A stretch of 64,000 nt of DNA from Plantago major. Its lineage: Eukaryota > Streptophyta > Magnoliopsida > Lamiales > Plantaginaceae. The notes beneath the pieces were generated by a model. It did not search any database and was not told where the DNA came from. It saw only the letters and a list, made by a program, of their open reading frames with translations. Location: the NCBI GenBank assembly GCA_026545765.1, contig JAIFAC010000201.1:1-64000 (forward strand), given 5' to 3'. A program made the translations under genes and the position numbers. Shown here piece after piece: positions 1 to 11,005 of the stretch. Each line of letters opens with the position of its first letter. Position 1 is the stretch's first letter.

Positions 1-400
1 CCTATACATGTATGTGGAATACTACATGGAGTATTTACTGGACGGCATCATGTACATGCTACGTAAGAAAATGGATAAACCCGGTAAGGTTATTAATACT
101 ATTATTAAGCTTTTTCTTTATATTATAAATGGTTATTTTTTCATTAATTTCCACTGGAAATTTTAATCCCATTTTGAAATATATATGGAGATCATCAAGA
201 CTAACCAAGAACTTCACTCTCACACAAATATAAAGAGTTTCTTCGTCACGAATGGAACTAAATTTTCTTCTTACCAATTTAGCGTAATACGACAAATTCG
301 ATAATGAAGCATACATAATGGTCGTATTAGTCTAATCGCAGTATGAATTAGATTACGAAGGGTTCAAATGATGGAAGAGCACAATCGTCATAGACCATGT
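1..400. other. Unassigned left edge, probably inside the Helitron relic
   Basis: No gene is recognisable here. It lies directly upstream of the Helitron helicase relic and may be its decayed upstream part. An 85-codon frame on the minus strand (59-316) has no family signature that I recognise. Confidence 0.3.
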
Positions 401-1920
401 CCCTGATGAAAAAGAATGTGTAGGAGTGTATATAATATTACGATGTCATGGGTCATCGGCAATGGAGGGTTATTCCTTGTACGTGGTGTTGGTGGAACCG
501 AAAAGACATTCTAATGGGAGAACAAGATGCTCTGTATACGATGGGAGACGGATTGCCCCATTCAAGAGTCCTGCACTAGAATACCAAAGTATTGCTTTCG
601 CTGTTTCTTCCTAGAGGACGATTTCTGCTCATTCCAAAGTGTTAAGATTCACCTCGCTCTGAGGTGCCGGGACAGACATCCATGTGACCCGATCAACTAA
701 CTTTCGGGAGTGATCTTGTTGGTTTATGTAACCTGAATAATGGAGACGTCATCATTCGGGGATGAGGTCTACCCCAATGACCAATCAAGTTTTGCTTGAA
801 GCGCTTTAGACCGCAACCTTGAGATGTTATGAGGAAGGACCTAATGGTCAAAAAGCGTATAACTTTTATTTTGGTGGATTAGTTGTTCTATTTGGGGGGA
901 ACTTTAGACAAATTCTTACAGGTTGAACAGACTTAAGGCGTAAGAGGTAAATGGGATATAGTTCACGCAAACCCTATGCCCATCGAAAAAATTGTGGAGT
1001 TAATAGTCGTGTTTTGAAATTAACCAAGAACATGCTCATTGTGTATGAAAGCATCTTATGTAATTATTACGCATCGCTTGCTCAATTTTTCCAAAGATAA
1101 AAAATTATATCGAATTAAACAGCGTTAATATTTAATACCATTTTATATTCGGTCACAAGTGTCGGGCACTTCACCTGTCAATGGGGTCGACAAAGATAAG
1201 GGAATTTGCCGAATGGTTGCCAAATAACAATGATGGCGGCATTACAGGTCGGCCAAGTTGCTTGAAGATATCCTTATTCGTGATGCACCGTATCCAATTG
1301 GCCGCCATGGTCAGAGTAATATATCCTTCACTCATGGACCATGTTGTTGATGGTCTATATTTCCAGTGATGCATATTAATCGACTAATGAGATAGTCCAT
1401 GAGATTAATGACTGACATCATGTCACTATCACCGGAGATTTGGTCGAGTTCATGATTAGTGACAACATATGTCTAGATGAGATGACATCATCAATAGAAG
1501 ATGCATATTTAGTCAATTCTTTAATACTATTAAGGCATCGCATACCAAACCATCTCATTCGACTCAAAGTTTGGTTGTCCAATAATGCTTTTGAGGAACA
1601 TCGACCATCCTTAACTCTGAATGGCAAGATTGTTTGTGACTGCAATTGAGAAGCATGTCATAGAGGCGAAGATGGTAGTTGGAAAGAATGTGGGACAAAA
1701 GGCACTTATACCTCAAATGGTGTTGACACCTTCAGATGTTATGAAATTTCTAATTAGATTTCAGCGTAGGCAGTTCCCTATATCATTATGCTATGACAAT
1801 CAACAAAGAGTCAAAATATCCTTAACTACGTGTTGGTTTGTATCTATATTGCATTCTCAAGAGTAACTAGCGTAAAAAGACTCCAAATTTTAATAATCTT
1901 TGGATGAAGAAGTACACCCA
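401..1920 (+). mobile_element. Degenerate Helitron PIF1-like helicase relic
   Basis: Plant Helitrons encode a RepHel protein whose C-terminal half is a PIF1-type DNA helicase. Read across frames, its motifs occur here in the right order. There is a Walker A-like GVGGTEKT at 485-508, with the usual G before K replaced by E. GGNFRQIL (usual GGDFRQILPV) lies at 894-917. VRVIYPSLMDH and YFQ lie near 1311-1368, and RIPNHLIRLKVW near 1539-1574. GKHVIEAK-like and LTPSDVMKFLIRFQRRQFP segments lie in 1651-1790, and RVTS, as in the motif VI region, follows at about 1861-1875. The frame changes many times and contains stops, so no product can be made. I did not find the Rep/HUH domain, a 5' TC end, or a clear 3' hairpin plus CTRR end, so the limits given are only those of the helicase homology. 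Confidence 0.85.
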
Positions 1921-2436
1921 CGCACCTAACGTCAATGCTGCTATTAAGAAGTTTTAATAATCTTTAAGGTATGTGCATATCATTATAATGCATTCAATAT
2001 AAATTTCCTCAATTATTTTCTAATAACAACTTACGTGTGTACTGTGCTTTACTTTGCAGGTGAAGAAGATGCATTTGGAGGTTGGAAATTAAATCTTTAG
2101 TACTTTCATTTTTTAATATGTATTTAACTATTACTTTAACTACATTGCGGTTTGACAATTGTCAATTAATTATCATTTCCTTTCATTTTTCTTCATGGAT
2201 ATCTTAAGATATACTAAGAGTGAAGGAATAATTTTTGTCTTTAATTTTAAAATACATGCTTTACTATTAAGATGACTAATTTGATTTATTAATTTATTTA
2301 AACATCATTCTTCAATTGTTTGTTAAAGAAGCCTAAATTGCACCGCATGGTTGTGCGTGTTAATCTAGTTCAATTTAATAATTCATAATCTATCAATAAC
2401 ATTAGTTTTAACCTAAGCAACCAAAGAGATCCTAAT
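1921..2436. other. AT-rich intergenic DNA
   Basis: No coding signature is visible. It may hold the undefined 3' end of the Helitron. Confidence 0.3.
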
Positions 2437-3300
2437 TTAGCAAACCATGGGCTTTACATAAATAGTGCCAAAAACCTAGAAGCATCCACTACTCTCCATT
2501 TTCTATCAGCCACCACCAACCCAAAGTCTCTCTCGAGAACAACTCTCGATTCTTCCTAATATTTTGTCCCATTCTTACCGATACTTGAAAATATTTGGTG
2601 TATTATCAACAATAAAAGATGTTTTACAGCTTTTCAGCTCCTTGATTCTTTGTTTTTCGAAGATGGGATACAGACCGGATCAATATGAAGGATTGGGGTG
2701 GCTTTTAAGATCGACTTTGAATGTTTTTATGATTGTTACTTTCAATTTTTATGCTCTGTTGAGGCTTTGATTTCGTTTCTTTTATGAACGATTGCAGATG
2801 TGTTGTTTCTTTGTACGGTAGAAAATATCGATTTGGATATGCTGCTTTTCTTACGGTTCAGAAAGCTATGCTGTCAAACATATACTACTTAAAGGTGATT
2901 TCTATCATCATAACTATAAGGTAATGCAATGGATGGTATGTATCGTGTGCTAAAGCAACACTAACGTTGTTTCTTATTAATGTTATTCCAGATATGGATA
3001 TTTGAAAGTAGATGAAGACGGGTTAAATATTAGCTAAGAAAGAAATTAACTGAACATTTCAGATCTGGTAAATTCTTGAACAGATTTATTCGTATCTTTC
3101 TGTTTTTATGTGGGTTTATTGTATATATGAACAATTCTTCGACTAATCTCACATGCATAATAATCTAAGGACTTAATATAAATAAACAGCTTGGAATTAC
3201 ATGCATCAATATGGCTGAAGACGAAGATTGATTGATTGAACAATGTGTTATACATGATGAATAATTGCCTGAAATTGACTCGCCATTTCTTTAAATTTAT
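2437..3300 (+). other. Possible transcribed region of unknown function
   Basis: A CT-rich leader-like stretch (2480-2560) precedes a 68-codon frame at 2564-2770. From its second methionine the frame reads MGYRPDQYEG and then a hydrophobic stretch that could be one membrane segment, ending YALLRL. A splice acceptor-like site (gattgcag) follows near 2799, with a further short open stretch to about 2894. I do not recognise the protein. It may be the first exon of a small membrane protein, or chance. It lies between a Helitron relic and the ATP11 inverted copy, so it could also be transposon-carried DNA. Confidence 0.2.
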
Positions 3301-3593
3301 GATTTAAATTTGAACTAGATGATGAAGGTATGATTCAAAGGGCTAGCTTTAGATGTGAGAGTTGGAACTGGAATGTTGTTCAAGTTTAAGTGAGTGAGTT
3401 TATTTATAGTGTGTGATGGATAAGGTGATCATAACGCGTTCATTAACTCTTGGAGACAATTTAGGGTCCATATAGGCCTAAAATTAAAAGAGGATCATTT
3501 TCCGGTTAGAATTCTATGGATCATGCATTTGGGACAGTACGAAAAACCCAAACTTGTGAGAAATGGTCCTTAAGTTGCATAATTGACGGGGAT

Positions 3594-4920
3594 AACTCAC
3601 ATCATCCCAAATCTTGGCGAGTTCCTTGGGGGATTTGCTCTTTGCTCTCTCAATATCGAGAATTGACTCCAAGGATTTCGGCTTCAGAGTTGTGAAACCA
3701 TTTGCCAAGCTCATGTTCCTGCAGAATCCGAGGGAATTCTGTTTCATGGAATATCTAGGAACTAAGACATTTTGCAAGCTATCTAGCTTTATTCCAAAAG
3801 CTGAGGTAGCAGTAAGATAACTTTTCTTGATTGTTGAACAAGAATCATTTGCATATTCAACGGTCACAAGAGAAAATGCCGTCCTTGAAACCTTTGATGC
3901 TAAATGACATCATAAACAACACGCAAGATAGCAACTTAAGTAAATTTAACATAAAGGAAAACTTAATCGCATTATTGAAACTTATGTTGGTTAAAGAAAA
4001 AACCAAATTTTCTTTTCTTCTGACTATTAGAAGCAACAATCAACCAACTTAAGCTTATCATTTTCAAGAAAATACAGAACAACATATATTACACAAGCAC
4101 ACTAAAATGTTTCACTTCAGAAAACTACTTAAGAGCACCAGGGAAACATACTCTTGTGATCACATATGCAAAACAGAACTCAGAGATATCCAGACTGACA
4201 AAGATAAACAACTCTTTTTTCCCCTCTTACAAAAACGGTGCGACTTCATAAGAATTGTTTATTGTATAAATTTTCGAACAATGTAGCATTGCATCATTAC
4301 ATTAGAATTCTCTAAAATCATGACTTTATACAATTTTAATGCACATCGAATTTGGAAGGGCCATGAACTAGTTACATAAAAAGTAAAGCAAGCAAGCACT
4401 TGAATACAATCTCGTGGAGACATACGGTCCATTTAAGAGTGACAAGATGAGATGAAATTTACTTAAATTAAGCAAAAACAAAGATTGAAATCTTTTCAAT
4501 CAAACAAATGTGAAATAATAGAAAATGACACTTTGAAACCTCCTCATTCGTGAAACTTCTGCCATAAGGATGAGTCATTTTTACCAAGAGTAATTAGGTC
4601 AAAATCTGGTACATTTCAATCTAAAGATGTCTAGTTTACAAGGCATAGTAGTATGTCTTAGCTAGAAGAATTATTACCTGGTGGTAGGATTGATGAATGG
4701 CGGAGATGGCAAAATTTACTTTTGAATTGGCGAGTGATTTAGGTTAGATTTGCAGTGAAGAAGCTGCTAAATTCTTGAATTCTTTCTACGGGCCTACAAG
4801 AAAACGTGCCAACACAAGACCTAACACTTGGCCCATCTCATATTGATCCAACAAATCTCACGATCTCCATCGAGTTAGAGATTCCTTAATTAGATCTGGA
4901 GAAAATTAGTTGAAGAAATG
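3594..4920 (-). pseudogene. Inverted partial copy of the ATP11/ATPAF1 gene (5' half only)
   Basis: This is a diverged reverse-complement copy of 6181-7542, covering the leader, exon 1, intron 1 and exon 2 of the ATP11 gene. Exon 2 (3601-3891) is an uninterrupted 97-codon frame. It contains the family block GFTTLKPKSLESI, the acidic-basic ERAKSKSPKELAKIWDD, and then a donor site (gtgagt). Similarity stops just after that donor, so the remaining exons are absent. Exon 1 (about 4678-4734) lacks the ATG seen in the other copy and carries an in-frame TAA. The copy therefore cannot encode a mitochondrial assembly factor. It does preserve the correct exon 2 ending, which shows that the other copy has lost two bases there. 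Confidence 0.85.
3594..4920. repeat. Left arm of a 1.3 kb inverted duplication
   Basis: The arm pairs with 6181-7542 in opposite orientation. Shared landmarks are the CTCCAGATCTAATTAAGGA block (right arm 6205-6223, reverse complement near 4880-4900), the GTTCGAAAATTTATACAAT block (right arm 6854-6872) and exon 2. The spacer is about 1.26 kb. Arms differ by substitutions and small indels, so the duplication is not recent. Confidence 0.85.
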
Positions 4921-4989
4921 CCGTATAGATATGCCACATAACTCGAAACTATATATATGATAAGGCATTTCTTCATAGTCGTAAATAGC

Positions 4990-5390
4990 AAGATGTAGAT
5001 GGGAGATGCTCACGGATTGAATCTGGTGCCATTGGTGGTACCTTGAGATGAGGAGGGAAGGTTATGGTTTTGCGTAAAGTTGATCGACCTTTTGTGGATG
5101 AAATCAAATCGAAGTCTCTTAGAGGTTTAGAAGTTGCACGGGCGAAGAATTCCATGGTTGGTTGAAGCGATTCTAGCCGTATCTATGAGTTCTTGATAAA
5201 GAGACAACTCCAATTATGTAAAGTACTTTTGCATATTCCTTGGGAGATTGAATTAAGGAAAATAGAGAGATCTGTGAATACTTATGCGGATCATTTAGCA
5301 AGTTTAGGCTATTCTTTTGACGGGGACGGAATGCTATGGCTTTCCACTCCTAAAGAAGAAAATACTATCTATATTCTATATATTATGTTT
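4990..5390 (+). pseudogene. RNase H-like domain fragment (RVT_3 type, retroelement-derived)
   Basis: Across frames, GAIGGTLRDEEGRLWF (about 5023-5070) matches the opening strand of the plant RNase H-like domain found in LINE-type ORFs and related host proteins. LRGLEVARA (about 5117-5143) matches its acidic helix region, though the usual glutamate is not evident. NTYADHLASLGYSF (about 5277-5318) matches the final D-containing helix. Frames shift between the blocks, so it is not functional. It sits in the spacer of the ATP11 inverted duplication. No reverse transcriptase was found next to it. Confidence 0.6.
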
Positions 5391-5498
5391 GAGTTGATCT
5401 AAACATATTGGTTCGATTCTAGTAATTGAAAAATCGGTTTTCGGTTGTTCGGTCCAAAGCGAAAAAACTCAGTTCAAATGAATGGACGAAAATGAGTG

Positions 5499-5501
<3 letters not shown>

Positions 5502-5558
<57 letters not shown>
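5502..5558. repeat. (TA)n microsatellite
   Basis: An uninterrupted TA dinucleotide run of about 28 units lies immediately beside the left arm of the small foldback element. TA-rich runs are a frequent MITE insertion target. Confidence 0.95.
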
Positions 5559-5559
<1 letters not shown>

Positions 5560-6073
5560 CCGAACTGAAAAGAATTACAAATTTATTCCAATTTTACAAA
5601 GAGAATGGAAATCCAAAAACCATCGTTTCTACTTTCTAGTTTCTACCCATCAAAGAAAATCAAAGAAAACAAAATCAAAGCAAAGCAAATTAAAAATACA
5701 TCGTGCAGACCAAATCCTTTACAAAGCGACAACTTGAAAGATTCCTTCTTCGCTTCAAACTCGAAGAATCGAGAATAGATCCGGAAGCGGTCTGCCATGA
5801 GGAGCGAGAGGAGGCGTTGGTGCGGGAAGAAGAGGCGGTGATGGAGGAGGCGGTGTGGCGGTGTTAGGCGGCAGTGGAGAAGAGGAGTGATTTAGGTGGA
5901 GAAGAAGAGCGAGGATTTGGGAAAAGTGATTTGGTTGGGTCTTTACTTTTACTTTGGTAAGTACTCCTCCCTCACCTTTCATTTACTGTTTGACTTTTTT
6001 GGTCGATGGTTGTTGGCTTTCCATTCTCTTTGTAAAATTGGCATAAATTTGTAATTATTCTTTTCGTTCGGTT
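5559..6073. repeat. Small foldback element with about 70 bp inverted arms and a GC-rich core
   Basis: 5559-5625 and 6004-6073 are inverted copies of each other, sharing ATTACAAATTTAT, CCAATTTTACAAAGAGAATGG and ACCATCG with few changes. The 378-base core is far richer in G+C than its surroundings. On the minus strand it encodes a proline-rich stretch (PPPPSPPLLPAPTPP), possibly a captured gene fragment. CGGTTTTTCGGTT-like motifs flank both sides (5437-5460, 6119-6150), as in several plant foldback/MITE families. No transposase is present. Confidence 0.7.
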
Positions 6074-6180
6074 GAACAGACCGACCATCATTGATTCGTT
6101 AGCTAAAAATACTAAAATTTGGTTCGGTTTTTCGGTTTGGTCCGGTTCTGGCCCGATGCTCAGCCCTACACACGAATAAG

Positions 6181-7542
6181 ACATTTCTTTCTCTAATTTT
6201 TCTCCAGATCTAATTAAGGAACCTTTCTCTTAATCGGAGATCGGGAGATGGAGTGAGTAGTTTCCAGATCCAATTGCGTGGATCAATTGTTGGATCAATA
6301 TGAGATGGGCAGTGTTAGGCCTTGTTGTGTTGCCCATTTTCTTGTAGGCCCGTAGAAAGTATTCAACAATTTAGCATCTTCTTCTTTGCAATTTGACCGA
6401 AATCACTCCATGATTCAAAAGCAAATTTCCGCCATCTCAATCACCGATCATCAATCCTATCACCAAGTAATATTAATTCTTCTAGCTAAGACCTCTAGAT
6501 TCAAATGATGCGATTTAAACCTAATTACTCTTGGTAAAAATGGCTCGTCTTTGAAATTGCTTGTGAGTAGAGTTTGTCTGTGAATGAGGAGGTTTAAAGT
6601 GTCATTTTCTATTGTTTCACATTTGTTTGATTTAAAATATTCAATCTTGGTGTGTTTTGCTTAATTTAGTAAATTTCAACTCATCTTGTCATTGAAGTTA
6701 AATGGACCGGATATCTACTCTAGAGATTGTATTCAAGTGCTTGCTTGCTTTACTTTTTTATGTAACTAGTTCATGGCCTTCCAAATTAAGCGGTATGGAA
6801 AATTGTATAAACTCATTATTTTAGAGAATTCCAACAAAATGAAATGCTACATTGTTCGAAAATTTATACAATTCTTATGAAGTCGCACCGTTCTTGTAAG
6901 AGGGGGAAAAGAGTTAAGCCTATGCTGCAGAGTTAGTCCTGATTTCTCTGAGTTTTGTTTTGCATATGTGATCACAAGAGTCTATGTTTCCTGGTGCTCT
7001 TAAGTAGTTTTCCATAGTGAAACAGTGTGCTTGTGTAATATCTGTTGTTCTGTATTTTCTTGAAAATGATAAGTAAGCTTAAGTTGGTTGCTTGTTGCTT
7101 CTAATAGTCAGAAGAAAGAAAAGAAAATTTGGTTTTTTTTGCTTTGACTAACATAAGTTCCAATAATGCTGATTTAGTTTTCCTTTCTGTTAAATTTACT
7201 TAAGTTGCTATATTAGGGTTAAGTTTATGATCGTCATTTAGCATCAAAGGTTTCAAGGACATTTTCTCTTGTGGCCGCTGAATATGCAAATGGTTCTTGT
7301 TCAGCAGTCACGAAACGTTATCTTACTGCTGCCTCAGCTTTTGGAATAAAGCTAGATAGCTTGCAGAATGTCTTAGTTCCTAGATATTCCATGAAACAGA
7401 ATTACCTCGGATTCTGCAGGAACATGAGCTTTGCAAGTGGTTTCACACCTCTGAAGCCGAAATCCTTGGAGTCGATTATCGATATTGAGAGAGCAAAGAG
7501 CAAACCCCCCAAGGAACTTCGAGATTTGGGATGATGTGAGTT
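6181..7542. repeat. Right arm of the 1.3 kb inverted duplication
   Basis: Partner of 3594-4920. It contains the leader, exon 1, intron 1 and exon 2 of the ATP11 gene and ends just inside intron 2. Confidence 0.85.
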
Positions 7543-8905
7543 GTTTTCCTAAATTAATATTTTTAACATGCGGAATTATTGTTATTTGAGGAGCTCTGCT
7601 GTGTTGACACTGCTTTAATCGATAAGTTTATTTGAGCAACACAAAGGAATAGCTTGACTCCGTATTCTTTCAGTTTAATGTGTTAATTAATAATTTGTTT
7701 CATGCTCTGAAATGCACTTGTTTATCATATGTGTTTTATAAGTTTCATGGCTTAGAGAAGACCTTGTGTAAGGCGGTCTAATGTTTAAGCGGGTAGAAAT
7801 TGAGGAAGATTACTCACACTCAGGATAGAGGTTGTATTGTTATTTCTAATGTTTAAGGTGGGTGTGCAATTTGAAGAATATGCCAACACTTGGATGGGTG
7901 ATACATAATAAGTTATTTCGTGGGTGATAGATAGTGTGGTTATTTCTAATGTGGATGTGTGTAACCGTCTAACACAAGATTTTGTCATTTGGAGTATAAA
8001 TGATGTGACGTTCGATCTTAACCATCGCCATTATTTTTATTGAGATTTAGTATGGCCTTATTTATGTATGCATCAAGCATATCTCCATTTTCTCAAGGCA
8101 TAATTTGTTACATGTACTTGCTTGCATTTTGATCGTGCTAAATTTTGGTTCTCAGTATCACTTGGGAAGGGGTCATATTGGTCTGTCCATGACAGCCAAA
8201 CTTTACCGTCTCATGGAGCAAAGAGCTCAAGATTGGTAATTTCTCGACTGAATTTTATTCTTCAGTGTGTCATCCTCTTATGCTGAATCTATTCCCTTTT
8301 GATGTAGCCGTTATTTTGTGCTTCCAGTATGGAAAGGAAGTGGCTATACAACAATGTTCTTACAAGGTTAGTCCACGGAATTTTATGTATGGATGAATTA
8401 TTTTGATTCATGGATTAAATCCTGAAAATCAGAATAAATGGAAGAAGTTAACTGCATAGTAAATTTGGTCCGATATTGTACTGGTGAACTAGCTACCCTG
8501 CTTCACTAACATCTTGAAGATTATTATTCCAAGTTCCAGAAAGATCTGATTAATGTGACAAATAGAAACTAACTTCAGTTGCTTATCGTTGACCTTGTCA
8601 TGCAGTTCAGATGCCGCACATTATCTTCACGGTCTTGAAGACTACAAAGCAAGAGGAACCCAAGCTTCACCATACCTCACTGCTTCATACTACACGAGTT
8701 TGCAGACACCAAGGACCTTGTACTTATCGTGGCGATGTTGTGTTCACTAGCAAGCTGACTGACAAAGAAGCAGAAACACTGATGGAGAATGCACAATCTT
8801 TTACTTGGATGATGTCAGATACAAACAAGTTGAGCGTTTAACAAACACACGCGTGAATTTGAGTTCAAGGATGTGCTTCAAGCTTTGGAGATGCCAGCGA
8901 TGTAG
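6410..8905 (+). CDS. ATP11: ATP11/ATPAF1-like mitochondrial F1-ATPase assembly factor
   Basis: ATP11 proteins are chaperones of the mitochondrial matrix that bind free F1 beta subunits during ATP synthase assembly. Exons inferred from splice sites and family sequence are 6410-6466 (ATG at 6410), 7250-7535, 8156-8235, 8308-8366 and 8606-8905. Diagnostic blocks are GFTPLKPKSLESI (exon 2), YHLGRGHIGLSM and LMEQRAQD (exon 3), RYFVLPVWKGSGYTTMFLQ (exon 4), and VQMPHIIFTGLEDYKARGTQ, VVFTSKLTDKEA and FEFKDVLQALEMP (exon 5). Exon 2 lacks two bases relative to the inverted copy. Exon 5 has five breaks, each explained by one base missing from a homopolymer: in FTGLE, YYTEF, LIRGD, SFYLDD and RFNKH. The short N-terminus is the least certain part. 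Most likely a real gene with sequence errors; a recent pseudogene is the alternative. Confidence 0.85.
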
Positions 8906-8956
8906 ACTTGTAGACTAGATGAATAAAATTCATTGGACGTACATTCTTTTAATTTG

Positions 8957-9582
8957 CAAAACCACATGTAATAATGTTATAGTCCTTGTATCTGTGTAGT
9001 TTCTTGCAGATTACAAGTTCTGGTGGTGGAAGAGGCCGTGGTAATAACAACTGCAGATGGTGATAGCTTCCTTCCTCTCTAACTTTTCATCTGACAGTTC
9101 TGCGATCATAACAGTAAAAGAGCATATGTGCCTAGGCGGCAGAGCAGTTTTGGCGACGATGATGAAAAGCAAAGCTTTTTAAGTTTTTTCTTTTGTAGCA
9201 ACATTAGTTATTATAATCACAAACTGTTTTTTTCGCTGTTTTTATGCTAGTTGATGAGTTGACTCGTAGATGATAACTTTCGTCTTTGATTTCCCATTGA
9301 ACTTGTTGCTCCATGACTTGTTTTTATGAGAGTGAATGTTTGATTCAGGTGACTGAGATCCAAATTTTGAAAAGGGGATGATAATATCTAACTTCTGAAT
9401 GCAAATAAATTGGTTTCCCTGGATAACACAAACATCATTTGACAAGGATAACAACATTATGGACCCACCAATAAATGTATTTTTTTTTCTCACTTTACTT
9501 CACAAAAGTTAAATTATTGAAGTCGATACTATTACGGCCTACATGCCACTATTTTTAGGCGAATCAAACTCATAACCTCTTA
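8957..9582. repeat. Direct repeat copy 1 (about 0.62 kb)
   Basis: Nearly identical to 10381-11005 and in the same orientation. It begins in the ATP11 3' flank. It contains an acceptor-like ttgcag followed by a short Gly/Arg-rich frame SSGGGRGRGNNNCRW and a stop, as in a terminal exon, plus an 83-codon minus-strand frame (9242-9493) of unknown nature. Confidence 0.85.
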
Positions 9583-10380
9583 GACTACGCGTTGGGTGAC
9601 GGTGACGCCATTGGCGCAACGAATCCGTGGCGAGATTTTTGCGTTGCGTTGCGTCAGCGTGGCGCATGAATTTCAATTTTTATTACATATTTAACATATT
9701 GTAAGAGTTTAGAAGTTGAAATTAGTAAAATTGCATTTTTTGAACTCGTTTTATAATTTATTGGGCAAGAGGCAAGAATACATTCTAATAAGCTGAAAAT
9801 TTAAAACCAAATGGAAATCAACAAACAGCACGAATCGTTAAACAAACAAATATACTCAATACGATTGGTCAAGCTCAATCTCCAGCCGCGTTCTCCAAAT
9901 ATGTTCCATCAAGTCCTTTGAAGTTCTTCATCGCACCCTCTCGTGCATTTGGTGAAAAGTTCGTGTATTCAGGATAGAGTTTATTGTTGATTGTGCGTTG
10001 GATCTGAACTCAAATCAATCACATAGGGTACATTCTCACGGGTATCTTGCTCGAACTCTTGATTTCCTTGTCATAATTTAGGTATTTGGCGCTCATCCTC
10101 AACTTTCATGTTGTGGAGTGTGATCGACAATCCATAATCTTTTGAGTGTCTCTCCTGTTGTGCAATGGCGGGATTTAGTACAATTGCAAATCGTGCTTAT
10201 GATACTCAAAGCACGTTCCACATCTTTCGGCAAGACTCACGCCGGAGAATTTGGCTTCTTTATGCGTTACGGATTCGGGATGGCGGAACAAATGTAGCCC
10301 AAGCTAGGTAGATGCCATCGGTTAGGTAATAAGGGATGTACTGATGGCCATTGACCTCAAAGTTAATCTGAGGTCCCGTG
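9583..10380 (-). mobile_element. PIF/Harbinger transposase fragment
   Basis: Read on the minus strand, 10275-10365 gives VNGHQYIPYYLTDGIYLAWATFV. This is close to the plant PIF/Harbinger (DDE_Tnp_4) signature around the third catalytic block, VNG..Y..GYYL.DGIYP.W.TFV. Further on, ARFAIVLNPA and LHNMKVEDER match the following family blocks (usual ARFAIVRGPA and ILHNMIVEDER). Stops and frame changes show that it is dead, and the N-terminal half with the first catalytic residues is missing. It lies exactly between two direct repeats. Confidence 0.75.
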
Positions 10381-11005
10381 CAAAATCATATGTAATAATG
10401 TTATAGTCCTTGTATCTGTGTAGTTTCTTGCAGATTACAAGTTCTGGTGGTGGAAGAGGCCGTGGTAATAACAACTGCAGATGGTGATAGCTTCCTTCCT
10501 CTCTAACTTTTCATCTGACAGTTCATGATCATAACAGTAAAGAGCAAATGTGCCTAAGCGGCACAGCAGTTTTAACGATGAAGAAAAGCAAAGCTTTTCA
10601 GTTTTTCTTTTGTAGCAACATTACTTGTTATAATCACAAACTGGTTTTTTGCTGTTTTTATGCTAGTTGATAAGTTTACTCGTAGATGATAACTTTACGC
10701 TTTGATTTCCCATTTAACTTGTTGCTCCATGACTTGTTTTTATGAGAGTGAATGTTTGATTCAGGTGACTGTGATCCAAATTTTGAAAAGGGGATGATAA
10801 TATCAAACTTCTGAATGAAAATAAATTGGTTTCCCTGGATAACACAAACATCATTTGACAAGGATAACAACATTATGGACCCACCAATAAATGTATTTTT
10901 TCTCACTTTCTTGCAAAAGTTCAATTATTGAAGTCGATACTATTACGGCCTACATGCCACTATTTTTAGAGCGAATCAAACTTATAACTCTTAGTTACGA
11001 AATGT
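10381..11005. repeat. Direct repeat copy 2 (about 0.62 kb)
   Basis: Second copy of 8957-9582. It contains the same Gly/Arg-rich terminal frame (10438-10487) and the same minus-strand 80-codon frame (10676-10924). Few differences separate the copies. Confidence 0.85.

Noticed and set aside
59-316. 85-codon minus-strand frame at the left edge
   Set aside because: No recognisable domain, and it lies antisense to the Helitron relic, so it is most likely chance in AT-rich DNA.
5426-5737. 103-codon plus-strand frame containing a Tyr-Ile repeat
   Set aside because: The repeat is only the translated (TA)n microsatellite, and the rest is foldback-element DNA.
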